Positions 11,948 through 24,950 of a stretch of DNA of 64,000 nt are shown here, piece after piece. How positions within the stretch are numbered: position 1 is the stretch's first letter; every line of letters begins with the position of its first letter. The position numbers were made by a program, and so were the translations under genes. Under the pieces are notes generated by a model that worked only from the letters and a program-made list of their open reading frames with translations, had not been told where the DNA came from and did no database searches. Location of the stretch: assembly GCA_012064385.1 (NCBI GenBank), contig QRDG01001981.1:1-64000 (forward strand), read 5' to 3'. This stretch comes from Puccinellia tenuiflora. Taxonomy: Eukaryota > Streptophyta > Magnoliopsida > Poales > Poaceae.

Positions 11948-12769
11948 TGTTAGCACCCGTTTTTGGCAGGACACAGGTTGAAGCTCACTCAGGAGGAGAT
12001 GACGACTTGGAGAGAACCTGGAAATGACCTGACAGGAGCCAACCCGGTTTAACCAGAATCCGGCTTAGCCAGAACCCGGCGCAGGCCAGATCCGAGTTTC
12101 CTGAAGATTCCAGAAACCGTTTCAGTGAAGCTGGAATGGAGGTTGTTTGACGCTTGCGAGGCCCAGAAACAGAAGTCGGATGCGGTACGATAGAATAAGT
12201 TCAAGGTCAACATGGAAGGGCAAAAGGCGACTCTCCAGAAGAAGCCGGAAAATGTGACTTTCTAGAAGAAGCCGGAAAAGGATGTTTGGAGTCCGGGTCC
12301 AGTACGAAGCCGGCCAAGGCTTTTACCTAGTTTAGAGATAAAACCGACTTATATCACGAGTTGTAATCCTAGTAGAAGTACAATACTTGTACGGGAAGTC
12401 CAACCGACTCATTATATATGTAAGAGGTGACGACCGATTGAAATTAAGCAAACGACAATCAATACAAACCCTACTTTTTACTCTCAAACCCTTGTTCCTG
12501 CTTCCGTTATTCGGCGACTTCGCGTAAGTTCATCGAGTATCGACAATCGAGCTAAGAGCTGTCAGATCCGGCTTAGTTCAACCAATCGTCGCCGGGTTCC
12601 TCTGACGGGTTCCTCCCGAGGGGCTGGGGCGTCTGGTCCAAAAAGCGCCGGCTTGTTGTCTTGCGTATCGCGCTACAAGTCGGCCTCCCGCGGGGCGAGT
12701 TGCGGAGTATCTCCCCCGGCACCATGGGTACACAAGGACGTGTTCGTGTGACGTGTTTTTAGCACAACA
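11948..12769 (+). repeat. 5' LTR of Tat-type Gypsy
   Basis: An 822-bp LTR starting TGTTAGCACCC and ending AGCACAACA, matched by the 3' copy at 19850-20673. A TATA-like CATTATATATGTAAG (about 12410-12424) is a likely promoter. The imperfect repeat AGAAGAAGCCGGAAAA occurs twice within 12225-12280. Confidence 0.92.
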
Positions 12770-12776
12770 CACTTTT

Positions 12777-12794
12777 TGGCGACTCTGCTGGGGA
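12777..12794 (+). other. Primer binding site of Tat-type Gypsy
   Basis: TGGCGACTCTGCTGGGGA lies 7 bases after the 5' LTR. Tat-lineage elements commonly prime from a tRNA-Arg-like 3' end with this TGGCGAC...GGGGA pattern. The tRNA identity is from family knowledge, not proved here. Confidence 0.8.
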
Positions 12795-15607
12795 TGATTT
12801 CTAACCTAAATCGGGCAACAATGACCGGTTCTAAGGCCACAGATTTGTTCGCCATCACCACCGACAACATCATCAAGCCTACTCTCAAGGATTTGTCGTA
12901 GGCGCAACTGCAAGGCCTGGATGAGTGGAAGAAGAAGAGAAACGAGGAGTTCGAGGCGCTGCGACTCAAGCGGGAACAGGAAGACGAGGAGTTGTACTTG
13001 GCCAGCTTCAAATTAGATTGGTAAGGCATAACCGCGCCGATTAAGGAGCCGGAATATGTACCTCGGAGCATCAACACCGACAAACCCGCTGTAAGTAACA
13101 GTACCTTTTGTCCAGAGCAGTTAGCTGAAATTCAGTTTCATGTTTCGCAAGGTACGAACAATGTTTATGATCTTATGTTGGAACATGAAAAGGCTAATAA
13201 AAACACCATCCAAGGCCAGACATCGGACACACAACCGATGAGCCCGTACAGGGAAAACCGGCTTGTTAATGCACTACCTTGTCCGACTCCGATCCAGAGT
13301 TCATCCTACCCGACAGGACAGACGAGACCAGCGGTGCGACTTCTAGGATGTGGGTCAATGCCGAATTCAGATTCGGCTCCTTGGATGCAAGCCGGCCCTG
13401 TGGCCAATTCTTCTTCTGTTCCGGCTCAATCGACCAACATGGACGATTTAGTGGTCGAGTTCAGGAAAAAATTGGACCAGTTAGCATATGCCTAAGCATA
13501 GGGCCTACGTTAAACCCTACCCCGAATATTTTGATCTACAACCCTATCCACCTGGCTATAGAGTCCCTGAGTTTTCTAAATTTAATGGGGTGGATAACAA
13601 GTCGACATGGGAATATATTAGTCAATATTTGGCTCAATTAGGTGAAGCTAATCATGATCACATTAAAGTTCTCTTATTCTCTTTGTCGTTGACTGGGGTT
13701 GCTTTTTCTTGGTTCTCGGCTTTAGCTCCTAATTCTATACACACTTGGTTTCACTTGGAGCAAAATTTTCATGAGCACTTCTTTGCCGGAGAAATTGAAT
13801 TAAAGTTGTCCCATCTTACATCAGTTAGGCAAAAACATGATGAGTCGGTATCCGATTATATCAAGAGATTTAGAAACACAAGAAACCGGTGCTATAGCTT
13901 GGCGATAACTGAAAGAGATATGGCCGACTTAGTTTTTAATGGGTTGAGAACGTATCTAAAAGAGAAGCTAGAAGGACACGACTTCTCCTCTGTCAGGTAG
14001 GTCCAGGAGAGAGCTCTAGCTCATGAAAGCCGAGTTAACGAGTCCAAGGATTCGCATTGGATGAGCAGGAGTCGGCTTAACACTATTGAACATGATGCCG
14101 ACTCCGACGATGAAGCTGATGTTTACGCAGCCAAGTTCATTTGGCCTAGCAAAGCCAAACCCTATATGTGTGATGACTTAAAGCCGATTCGTAAAAATCG
14201 GGACGATGAGGTGAAGTGCAGCTTTGACGTCGGCAAATGCGATAAAATATTTGATGCCTTGTTAAAGGATAAAGTGATACGAATTAACCATATTATACCG
14301 TCGCCTGATGAGTTAAGGCGACGTACTTATTGCAAGTATCACAATTCTTTCTCTCATGCTACTAATGATTGCAATGTCTTTCGTCGACAGATTCAATCGG
14401 CCCTCAACGACGGACGATTGAGCTTTGCTGGCATGGCCATTGACACACAGCCGTTCCCAATGAACGTGCTAGATTTGGAGGGAAAGAAAGTTTTTCTTCG
14501 GCCAGAGGCGGCCGAAGGCGCTAACAAATCTAATGTGGTTATTGGTGAGCCCAGGACAGAAACCGGTAGCAAGGAAGCGAGAAGGCAAATCATATTGAGC
14601 CGCAACCCAATGGACAGGAGGTTATCAAGATCACCATCGAAAACTCCGCACTCGGGGGGCAACAACCACAAGCAAGAGAATCACCACCCAGGTTCATGAA
14701 GCCCAGGAACCCGGAAGTCGGCAAGTGGAAAACAAATCAGGTTGAGTACAAGCCGAAGAGAATCAAGCCGACTTTCGACATGCTACTGAACAAGTACATA
14801 TGCCAGGCTGGGTCAAAGAGGGACCAACGGCATGGGAAACGGCCTAGGTCACCATCTATCGAAGGAAGTTGCCAATATCAGAAGTCCACTGGGGAGTCCA
14901 AGCGTCAAGCAAACCGGCAAACTGTGTAGAGCCGACTTGTGTATCCTGGTGATTCCTCATACTGGCGAGTCAAGGCGGAAGGAGCTAAAGCAGCTGGCAT
15001 AGGAAGTGGGTTGGTCCCAAACAACTCATTGGTCATTGGAACGCATGTGTTGAAACTGAAGGACCCGGCCATCGAGTTGGCAAATCATGGGCCGATACTT
15101 GCTATCGTGCCCAAGGTGACATCTAGTGACCATGAAGCCGGATCCAGCCAAGCCGCAGCAGCTAAACCTCGGGACCCAAAATACACCCAGCCAAAGTGGT
15201 GCCCGCTAGGTATAAAGAAAACACAAAGGCGGAAGCTGCAGAGGGTAAGTAACCGGGAAAAAGCGGAAGGAGAGGCTGAGCAAGTCAGAGACGCTAAATT
15301 CAACGCTGAAAAACCAATGGTGTCGGCTCAAGTTTGGATACCCAAGCCGACTCCTGTGACAACTCCTTTGATGATTGCACCAAGTCCTGCTGTGAGCGAT
15401 GAAACGGAGCCAGTTTTCGTACCAGCCATTACTTATTCATCATGGGCAGATGAGGTGGAAGCAGCGGACTTGGAAGTAGGGGACAATCCGGCAAGGGGCG
15501 AGTCAGATAACAAGTCGGCAAATGGGGATTCGGCAGAGAACTCGCCCAGCAAGGAGCTGGCAGAAGGCGAAGCAGAGTTGCCGAAATCAATAACGGACGA
15601 GTCGTAA
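12795..15607 (+). pseudogene. Gag region of Tat-type Gypsy
   Basis: The gag precursor forms the nucleocapsid that packages element RNA. The N-terminal part (12797-13495) has stops at about 12898 and 13020. The core retrotransposon gag domain is 13488-14000 with segments such as FSLSLTGVAFSWFSALAP and DYIKRFRNTRNRCYSL. A zinc-knuckle-like stretch CKYHNSFSHATNDC follows at about 14328-14372. The rest is charged, Pro/Ser/Glu-rich linker to 15607. The frame changes near 13490 and 14697, and there are in-frame stops at about 14000, 14927 and 15605. The premature TAG and TGA codons are of the kind produced by decay of methylated cytosines. Confidence 0.85.
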
Positions 15608-15610
15608 AAT

Positions 15611-16339
15611 TTGCTAGAAGAAGACTTGTTGGATTATGAAAGTACACCGACTCGGACAGGTATGGATATTAACATGGTATATTATTTGCCTGCTGAATTC
15701 CGTGCTGTAGAAGAAGGTGAAGTAGCACAGCTCAACTTTGGACCCAAGAATGCCGTCTTCGAGAAATCCGAGGGACCGGTTAAGCACCTTAAACCTTTAT
15801 ATGTCAGAGGACATATCAACGGGAAGCCGGTTACCAGGATGATGGTTGATGGAGGTGCTGTGGTAAACCTGATGCCGTATTCCGTCTTCAAAAAGTTACA
15901 GCTAGAAGATAATGATCTAATGAAGATGAACATGGTACTGAACGGGTTCGAAGGGGGAGAAGGAATAGAGGCCAAAGGAGTTATTAGTTTGGAACTCACC
16001 GTGGGAAGCAAGACTTTGGCTACTGCATTCTTTGTTGCTGAGGTGCAAGGGAATTATAATGTACTACTCAGACGAGATTGGCTTCATGCAAATCAGTGTG
16101 TGCCATCCACCATGCACCATCAACTTGTACAATGGATCGGTGATGAGATTGAAGTCGTTCAAGCTGATAACTCGGCATGTATTGCTTTAGCCGAGTCCAT
16201 TGTTGATTGGCAACATTAAAATGTTACATGTCTTTCGGGACGTGATTTGTCCGGGTTCGATTTCCTGAGTGCTACCAGGGACGGATTCATGCCAGTATCC
16301 TTAAAGCCAATTGGTGGTAATCGGCTGCGATTCAAATAA
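15611..16339 (+). pseudogene. Aspartic protease region of Tat-type Gypsy
   Basis: Retroviral-type aspartic protease that would cleave the polyprotein. The active-site motif reads MVDGGAVVNLMP (about 15842-15877), the DGG variant found in Tat elements in place of DTG/DSG. A VLLRRDWL segment matches the second conserved block (ILGRDWL). The same frame runs on past stops at about 16217 and 16337 into the reverse transcriptase. Confidence 0.85.
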
Positions 16340-18743
16340 ATGGATCCCAACGATGAGTCGTTGCAAAAGCGTCTGGACAAGTATCGGGCCGAGGGGAATG
16401 ATATGAGTGAGGCAATTGAAGAACCAGACGACATGGACAAGTTGGGACAAGATTTTACGTCGGCTGACCCGCTTGAAGAAGTAGATATTGGGGATGGCAT
16501 TGTTCCCAGGCCAACGTTTGTAAGCAGGAACTTAGAAGCCGATTACAAGTTCAAGTTAATCGAGCTAGTAAAGGAATACGTGGACTGCTTTGCTTGGGAG
16601 TACCACGAGATGCCCGGGTTAAGCCGAGAGCTCGTTGAGCATCGGTTACCGACAAAAGCCGGCTTTAGACCACATAAGCAGCCAGCTCGCAAATTCAACC
16701 CGGCAATATATGAGCGGATCAAAGAAGAGATTGTCCGGCTTGTAAAAGCCAATTTTATTCGGCCTTGTAAATATGCCAACTGGATCTCCAACATTGTGAT
16801 AGTCGAGAAGAAAGGATCCGGTAAAATCAGGGCATGCATAGACTTCAGAGATCGAAATCGAGCTACGCCCAAAGATGCATGAATATCCTATGCCAGTAGC
16901 CGACATGCTTATCAATGATGCCTCAGGGCACAAATTCATCAGCTTTCTAGACGGAAACGCGGGATACAATCAAATATTCATGGCCGAAGAGGACTCAGCT
17001 AAGACGGCATTTCACTACCCCGGGTTCGTTGGTTTATTCGAGTGGACGGTAATGACCTTTGGGTTGAAGAATGTTGGTGCCACATATCAGAGAGCGATGA
17101 ACTTAATATTTCATGATCTTCTTGGAGTCATACTGGAGGTATACATTGATGACGTAGTTGTCAAGTCGGACGGCGAGTTAAATCATTTGGCCGACTTACG
17201 ACTTGCATTTGAAAGAATGAGGAAGTACGGGCTCAAGATGAATCCTTTGAAGTGTGCCTTTGGCGTGTCGGCTGGAAAGTTCCTTGGTTTTATCATACAT
17301 AAAGCCGACATAGAAATTGACCCGACAAAGATTGAAGCTATCCAGAAAGTGCAGGCGCCGACTTGCAAAAATTCCTAGGCAAGGTAAATTTTTTGAGAAG
17401 GTTTATTACTAACTTGTCCGGAAAAAGTTGATGCATTCACACAGATCCTTCGGTTCAAGAATGATGACAAGTTCACCTGGGGGGCAAGACATCAAGAGGC
17501 ATTTGATAGAATAAAAGCCTGTTTGTCTAAACCTCCAGTTCCGAGGAAGCCGGCTCGTGGTCTACCATTCCGGCTTTACATTGCTGCCGAGGAAAAGGTG
17601 ATTGGAGCAGCCTTAACTCAAGAAGCCGAAGGAAAGGAGTACGTCATCACATACCTAAGTCGGCGACTGCTAGATGCCGACTCCAGGTACAGCTTTGTGG
17701 AAAGGTTGTGCCTATCTCTTTATTTTGCTTGCACCAAACTGCGCCATTATCTTTTATCTAGCGAGTGCAAATTTCTTAGTCAGACCGATATCATCAAACA
17801 CATGATACATAGGCCGATTCTCAGTGGACGAATCGGCAAATGGGCGTATGGGTTGATTGAATATGATTTGGCCTATGAACCTCTCAAATCTATTAAAGGC
17901 CAGATTGTAGCCGACTTCATCGTTGAACATCGGATTGACCTGGAGCAAGAAGCCGACTTGAATGTCGTGTCGGTTGTACCGTGGAAACTTTATTTTGACG
18001 GCTCAGTTTGCAGTAGTGGGCAAGGAGTCGGCATTGTGTATATTTCGCCCCACGGTACTATCTTAGAGGCCTCTTGGCGTCTTGAGTATTTTTGCACTAA
18101 CAATGAAGCCGAATACGAAGCTCTTCTATTCGGGTTGGAAATTTTAATGGACGCAGGGGTAACTCATGCTAAAGCATATGGTGATTTGCTGCTTATCGTC
18201 CAGCAAGTGGCCAAGATCTTTCAGTGCAACAGTGGATCACTCAACATATATCTTGACAGATGCTTGGATATCATATCGACTCTGGATTACTTTTCTATAT
18301 CTCATGTGTCCAGGCAGGACAACTGGCTTGCCAACGAGTTGGCACAGCAGGCATCGGGCTATCATGTCAGTAGAGGAGTATTTTTCACAGCAAAGAAGCG
18401 GGTGCTAGCTGTTGTCGACAATGTTAAGACCGGAGGAGAAGCCGGCTTGTCTAAGTCGGCTCTAGAGGAACCTGGTGAAAACCGGCCAGCTGATTGGAGG
18501 GCGCCTGTTATTGATTATTTGAGGGATCCAAGTCAGAAAACGGATAGGACTATTCGGCGGCTTGCTTTTAAGTATACTTTGATAGACGACGAGTTGTATC
18601 GCCGAACAGCCGATGGTCTTCTTCTAAGGTGTTTGGACGAAGACCAATCCCGGGTTGCTATGGGGGAAGTACATGACGGCCTATGTGGGACACATCAGTC
18701 AGCTAAAATGAAGTGGATGCTCAGACGAGCCGGATTCTATTGA
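16340..18743 (+). pseudogene. Reverse transcriptase, RNase H and archaeal-type RNase H of Tat-type Gypsy
   Basis: The reverse transcriptase spans about 16560-17378. It shows GKIRACIDFRDRNRATPKDA, then FLDGNAGYNQIFMAEED, FGLKNVGATYQRAMN and the catalytic box YIDDVVVKS (about 17140-17166). RNase H follows (17523-17900: FRLYIAAEEKVIGAALTQE). The second RNase H (about 17985-18370: PWKLYFDGSVCSSGQGVGIV, NNEAEYEALLFGLE, VSRQDNWLANELAQQA) is the Tat hallmark. A HQSAKMKWMLRRAGFY segment begins the integrase zinc region. One frame change sits at about 16875 and another break at about 17378-17520. Confidence 0.9.
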
Positions 18744-19748
18744 CCGACAATGATTAATGACTGCTTTAGATACTATAAGGGGTGTGAGGCGTGCCAGAGG
18801 TTTGGAGATGTTCAGGTAGCACCGGCTTCACTTCTTAATCCTATAATAAAGCCGTGGCCTTTTCGAGGATGGGCATTGGATTTCGTTGGTATGATCAACC
18901 CGACTTCATCCAAAGGGCATTAGTTCGTATTGGTTGCTATTGATTATTTTACCAAGTGGTCTGAAGCAGCACCCCTCAGAAATATGACCCACAAGGAGGT
19001 AATTCAATTTATCACGGAGCATATTGTTCACCGATTTGGTATCCCGCAAACTCTCACTACAAATCAAGGTACCTCCTTCATGGCTAAGGATGTGAAGCAG
19101 TTTGCCGAATCGCTCGGGATCAAGATGCTCAGCTCATCTCCGTATTATGCTCAAGCTAATGGACAAGCCGAGTCAAGCAACAAAATTCTGATCAAGTTGA
19201 TTAAGAAGAAAGTACAAGACTACCCGAGGAGGTGGCATGAGGTACTGTCCGAGGCATTGTGGGCTCACAGAATCTCAAGGCATGGCGCAACTAAGGTGAC
19301 TCCTTTCGAGTTGGTATATGGACAGGAAGCCGTTTTACCAGTAGAAGTGAATCTGGCTGCTTTGAGATTCGCTAAGCAAAACGACTTGTCGGCTGAGGAC
19401 TATCACAATTTGATGATGGATAACATAGACGAGGTAGCCGACAAACGTATAAGGGCTTTGAAGGACAATGAGAAGGAGAAGTTGCGGGTGGCAAAAGCTT
19501 ATAACAAGAGAGTCCGACCTAAGGATTTTCAAATCGGCGACTTGGTCTGGAAAGTTATATTGCCAGTTGGCTCTAGGAGCCGGAAATTCGGCAAGTGGTC
19601 GCCAATTTGGGAAGGGCCATTACGAGTCGTAAGGATCGTGCCCGGCAACTCATATCTGGTGGAAACATTGGAGGGCAGCATATTGCCTCGAGCTATCAAT
19701 GAGAAATACTTGAAGAAGTTCCACCCAAGCATGTGGCAAACTGCATGA
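18744..19748 (+). pseudogene. Integrase of Tat-type Gypsy
   Basis: Integrase would insert the DNA copy into the genome. The zinc-binding cysteines appear as CEACQRFGD after a stop at 18742. Core motifs: ALDFVGMINP (first Asp), LTTNQGTSF (second position is Asn where TDNGT/TDQGT is expected) and GQAESSN (Glu). Loss of the second Asp would inactivate the DDE core. A stop separates the first Asp from the rest (about 18922). The C-terminal domain (DLVWKVILPV, KWSPIWEGPLRVV) ends at 19748, about 85 bp before the polypurine tract. Confidence 0.88.
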
Positions 19749-19849
19749 GCCGCACATATGGCCGATGAGCTTAAGCATCGCCCTTAGACAAATCTTTTAC
19801 ATTGAATATTTTCTAGTACGCAAGCTCTACTAGAAAACAGGGGGGCATG

Positions 19850-20673
19850 TGTTAGCACCCATTTTTGGCAGGACACAGGTTGAAGCTCACTCAGGAGGAG
19901 ATGGCGACTTGGAGAGAACCTGTAGACCTGACAGGAGCCTACCCGGTTTAACCAGAATCCGACTTAGCCAGAACCCCACGCAGGCCAGATCCGAGTTTCC
20001 TAAAGATTCCAGAAGCCGTTTCAGGGAAGCCGGAATGGAGGTTGTTTGACGCTTGCGAGGACCAGAAACAGAAGTCGGATGTGGTACGATAGAATAAGTT
20101 CAAGGTCAACACGGAAGGGCAAAAGGCGACTCTCCAGAAGAAGCCAGAAAAGGCGACTTTCTAGAAGAAGCCGGAAAAGGATGTTTGGAGTCCGGGTCCA
20201 GTACGAAGCCGGCCAAGGCTTTTACCTAGTTTAGAGATAAAATCGACTTATATCACGAGTTGTAATCCTTGTAGAAGTACAATACTTGTACGGGAAGTCC
20301 AGCCGCCTCATTATATATGTAAGAGGTGACGACCGATTGAAATTAAGCAAACAATCGACAATCAATACAAACTCTACTTTTTACTCTCAAACCTTTGGTC
20401 CTGTTTCCGTTATTTGGCGACTTCGCGTAAGTTCATCGAGTATCGACAATCGAGCTACGAGCGGTCAGATCCGGCTTAGTTCAACCAATCGTCGCCGGCT
20501 TCCTCTGACTGGGTCCCTCCCGAGGGGCTGGGGCGTCTGGTCCAAAAAGCGCCGGCTTGTTGTCTTGCGTATCGCGCTACAAGTCGGCCTCCCGCGGAGC
20601 GAGTTGCAGAGTATCTCCCCCGGCACCGCGGGTACACAAGGACGTGTTCGTGTGACGCGTTTTTATCGCAACA
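19850..20673 (+). repeat. 3' LTR of Tat-type Gypsy with polypurine tract
   Basis: An 824-bp copy of the 5' LTR, preceded by the purine tract AAAACAGGGGGG (19834-19845), from which second-strand synthesis would start. It ends CGCAACA directly before the duplication GAGAA. Confidence 0.92.
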
Positions 20674-20752
20674 GAGAAATATGCAAATTAATGTTTCAGT
20701 TATTAGTATTCAAGAACCCCACACAAAAATATAGTACATGCAAAATATGATA

Positions 20753-20845
20753 CTCCCTCCGATCCATAAAAAGTGTCGCTCACTTAGTACAAAGTTTGTA
20801 CCAACTTAGTACAAAATAGCTACACTTTTTATGGATTGGAGGGAG
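20753..20845. mobile_element. Stowaway MITE (Tc1/mariner-derived), TSD TA
   Basis: A 93-bp element with inverted ends CTCCCTCCGATCCATAAAAAGTG and its near-complement CACTTTTTATGGATTGGAGGGAG, flanked by TA at 20751-20752 and 20846-20847. The interior holds a repeated CTTAGTACAAA phrase. Stowaway elements have no genes and are mobilised by mariner-type transposases acting elsewhere. Confidence 0.95.
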
Positions 20846-20847
20846 TA

Positions 20848-23800
20848 CTTATTTTTTCCATGTCAATTTTTAAAATATGACAGATAATTTTTTCATGCTA
20901 GTCAGAAGTAGTAATGAAGATTTTTAAGTCATGGGGCGTAATCGTAGAGTTTTGGCATGATGTATATTTGACATCTGTACCATCAAAGCCAAATCCACAT
21001 CTCTAACTTCAGCCATACTAATTAAGTGCAACTAAAAAATTACAGCAGAATAGGAGAATCACCTTCCTAGCAACATTACCAGATGATTTCACATGCAGAA
21101 GTAAAGTTGTAGCACTGGTTCACCTTCTAAAAAGTATATAAAAATAAGAAGATGTGTGCAGTCAAAAGATTTAATACCTGAAATTAATGTTAACAGAACT
21201 AACAACATACTATCAACTCCACAGTTCTTCTGCTTAATGCTTGTTGCCGTCTAGAAATTTAGTGGTGCCATTATTGTTGCTCATATTTCTGCTCTTGTAT
21301 GTGGATAATGGGCATCACAGGTCAACATGAAGTGCACAATCGTTGCTTTACTCTCTCTTTTCACTACAGACTGATTTCTGTATTGCCAAGTTGCCAATTT
21401 GATAAACTGAGAAGTTCAGTCTAACTGAGCATTGCTGTTATGAGTAGAGCAAAGTTTTTTTTATGAATAACTAGTTGCATTTTGGCGTGGCGTGGCGTGA
21501 TTGGTGATTTTTTTGTGCAATATATATATATATATATATATTTTGCTAATCAAAATGTTGGCTAAATTGGAGTGTTGAAACATTTGTTTGTTTTCTTATG
21601 AATAGGTAGCTTTTTTTTGTGTGCATTTCTGATATATTGTGTATAATATTCAAATGTTTGAAGTGCTCAAACTTGTTTGTATTTCCACGTCAATATTTAA
21701 TTGAAATCAGAATAATCCATTTGAATTTGATTCTACATTTGGGGAAAGTTTGTTCGTGTGGTGTCTAAATGTTGGCCAAAGTGAAATGTTGAAATAAATT
21801 TGGTATTTGTTATGAGTATACTGCAGATATTTTTGGTGAGCATTTTGGTTTTATTTTATGGAATATCGGAATATTCGCTCAAATGTTGGATAAATTGCAT
21901 CTTGCAAATATGTTTTTATTTTAGAACCGTAATTGTAGTTTTTAGATAAAGTGGAACCGTACTTGTAGTTTTTAGATAAATGACACCATTATTAAGTGAT
22001 ATGTGAAGCATTTCGAGAATTAAAAAAAAATGGATTCATTATCATTTGTTTAAGAAATTGGAACATTGCATAAACAGTACTTCCTTTTTGATTTTTTTTA
22101 TTGTTTAAACAAAAATCAGAATATTTCATATTTATTTTATCTTTTGTAGATCATAAAAAAATATTTGTTGAAATTAAATATAAACATATCTTATATTCCA
22201 TCATTTAGTAGACCCCATCCGGGATGGTATGATCTGAAATGTTAAAATTCGTTGTTATTTTTCGTCCGGAGTAACTCCATTTTTTTTAGCGAATTTAAAT
22301 GTTCAAGTGTGTTTGTAGTTTGGCATAGATATTGAATTAATCTACTTAATCAAGAGAAATACACTATATAAGTATTTTGTAAATTCAAATCCATTTTTTT
22401 AGAAGGAATGCATTTAGGTTTTGTCGAAATGTTTGGTAAGTTGAGATGTTGAAAAATGTTTGTATATTGTCGCAAGTAGGTAGCATATATTTTTTGGTCA
22501 TTTCGATAAAACAATTTCATATTTTTTTGATGGCTATTTTTGAACTAATGATTGTGCGATTTTTTCCAGGAATTAATTAATCTATAATTTGAAGAACCGC
22601 ACCTGAATTTCATATGTTAAGGAAGTTAATTTTGATTATTTCCAAAATATTTTCCAAATTGAATATTCAAACTGAATCCACAATTAGAGGGCATGTACTG
22701 TGTGAGCATTTGTTAAATTCAGCTCCACATACTTAGGGGAAGTTCATTTGGAATTTTTGTAAATGTTCACCAGTTCAAAATATTCGAACTTTTTTTTGTC
22801 CACAAATTATGTTCGCATTTTAACATAAATAGTTGGCAGTTATTTTTCATGAACATGTTTGTATATTTTGAAGTATCTAATTATTTGAAGCATATTCTAA
22901 TATTCGAACATGTCTTTCCTTTTTTCCATTAACATTTAGTTTAAGTCCTTAATGCGTAGAAATGCACATTTGTTCAGATGGATTTCATATTAGGCAATCT
23001 TCTTTTGCATTACATCCAATTATTTATGAATTTGAAATGTTCATTTTGAGGCCTTTTTCACGACGCGCATTTTATAGTTTTTAAATTTTCAATGGCGATA
23101 TGTTGTTGTAATATTTCGTGAACAATGCTTTATTAAAGTATTGCAGATGTCCAAAGCGTGTTAAAGGAATGGTTTAGAATTGAGAAGATTAAGTAACAAA
23201 ATCACTTAGGTGGGGGAGGAAAAAAAACTTCTTATTTTCTCTGCATGTTCGTATTAAAATGTGCATTATTGTAAACAAACAACATTCGGTGAATTAATTT
23301 AATTTCATATGTTGGAATGGTTAGGTATCTTTGTAATTTGTCATAAATATCGAAATATTTAGTTTAACTCCATAGTCTGAGGAAGTGCATTTTAAGGGAT
23401 TTCGTTAAATTCAATCCATAATTAGAGGAAATGGATTTTTATTTTCACAAACATTCAGTGAATGAAGCATTTTTAAATTTTATGTCCATAATTAGAGAGT
23501 TTCTAGCTAAATTATCTCTAAATATTAAACAACTTGGCGAACTGAAATCTTGAAATATGTTTTCATTATGCCATAAGTAGTGCAAATAATGTTTTTTTCC
23601 CCGACTGCGTAGTATAATCAGAGGAAATGTATTTTGTGAGCATTTATTATTTTTTAATCCATAATTAGATGAAGTGCACCTACAATGTATACAGATATTA
23701 CGCAGTTTGAATAGTTTAAGTTTGTTTGTATGTTGCATTAGTAAGTACCATTTTTTTGTTTTTTCTGAGCATGTTGATATATTTTGGGGTAACTCAAATA

Positions 23801-24950
23801 TTTAAGCAATTTGAATTGTTGAAATGTGCTTCTTTTTCCCAAATAACATTTAAGTTAACTATGTAGTTAGCGATACTGCATATTTTCTAGATTCGTGCTA
23901 ACAAATGGGAAAAGTCTATTTATGTTGCATTCAAATTTTGACCATTTTGAATTGTGCAACTATATTTTGTGTTTGGCTATATGTAGTTAGCGTTGATTTT
24001 TTTTCTGAGTATCTTGTATATAGTTTAGTGAATATCCAAATATTTATCTAATTAAAGTATTTAAATATGTTTGTATGTTGGCATGAATTTTTATTTGTAA
24101 TTAGGGAAGATGTATTTCAAATATCTTTAAATGTTTAAAAGTTTTGAATTTTCAATTTTTTTTGTTCTATGGCATAAGTAATTAGCACGTAATTTTCTGA
24201 TTGTTTTGTTGTATTACCCATATTTTTGTTGGTGGATATACTCAGAGTTTTTGATTTTTGAACGATTTTTTATTTTTCTGGAAATTATCTAGCCCTTCAT
24301 GCTAAAACGTGGGATGCATTTCTTTTTTCTTGAAATATTGAAATTTGATGGAGATCATATGCCATAAGTAGTTTTTTTTCTTGTAGGTATGCTGTTTTTA
24401 TTATTATTATTTTTTTTGTCAGTACTGTAAATAATTAAATTCTGGAAATGTGCATATTTAAAAGGTTTTTGGTTTCCAATATGTTCAATTCCAAGGAAAG
24501 TAAGTTGTTTGAATGCCAAAATTGGAGAATTGGGAAGTTATTTATATTTATTAAATTCAATTTAGGAGCAAGGTACAATTGGAGCAAATGAATTTGCATT
24601 TTGTTGAAATATTCAAATGCAGTGACTATTTTGATTTTTTCTTACAATTTTGTGGATTTTGGTCGCATTTGATTTGAAAATGTATGTAATCAAACTTTTA
24701 TTTTTGAAGGTATTTATATTTATTAAATTCAATTTAGAAGCAAGCCACAATTACACAATTAGAGCAAATGAATTTGCATTTTCTCGAAATATTCATGTAA
24801 TCAAACGTTTGTTTTTTTTAAATGCAGTGACTATTTTGTTTTTTTTTTTTTGCAAATTTGTCGAATTTGGTCTCATTTGATTTGGAAATGTAGCTAATCA
24901 AATATTTTTATTAAATACGGTGGGTATTTTGATTTTGACAAATTTATAGA
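20848..24950. repeat. AT-rich region of degenerate dispersed repeats
   Basis: About 4.1 kb without a credible gene. Recurrent phrases appear many times in the same order but with irregular spacing: CCATAATTAGAGGAA-like, GTGAGCATTTGTTAAATTC-like, TGTTGAAATATGTTTGTATGTTG-like and TGAGCATNTTGATATATTTTGG-like. Clear examples lie near 21580, 22440, 22690, 23390-23440, 23550, 23640-23760 and 24010. A (TA)n run is at 21523-21540. It looks like an old, eroded repeat array or a long repeat-rich element interior. Confidence 0.55.

Larger units (their letters stand above)
11943..20678 (+). mobile_element. Complete Tat-type Gypsy retrotransposon, TSD GAGAA
   Basis: Both LTRs, primer site, gag, protease, reverse transcriptase, two RNase H domains, integrase and polypurine tract are present in order. 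The 5-bp duplications GAGAA are at 11943-11947 and 20674-20678. A second, archaeal-type RNase H between RNase H and integrase, together with the TGGCGACTCTGCTGGGGA primer site, places it in the Tat lineage of Ty3/Gypsy. The pol frame carries many stops and frame changes, so it is not autonomous. The two LTRs differ at roughly 4% of positions by eye, which suggests an insertion of moderate age. No extra gene lies between integrase and 3' LTR. Confidence 0.93.
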
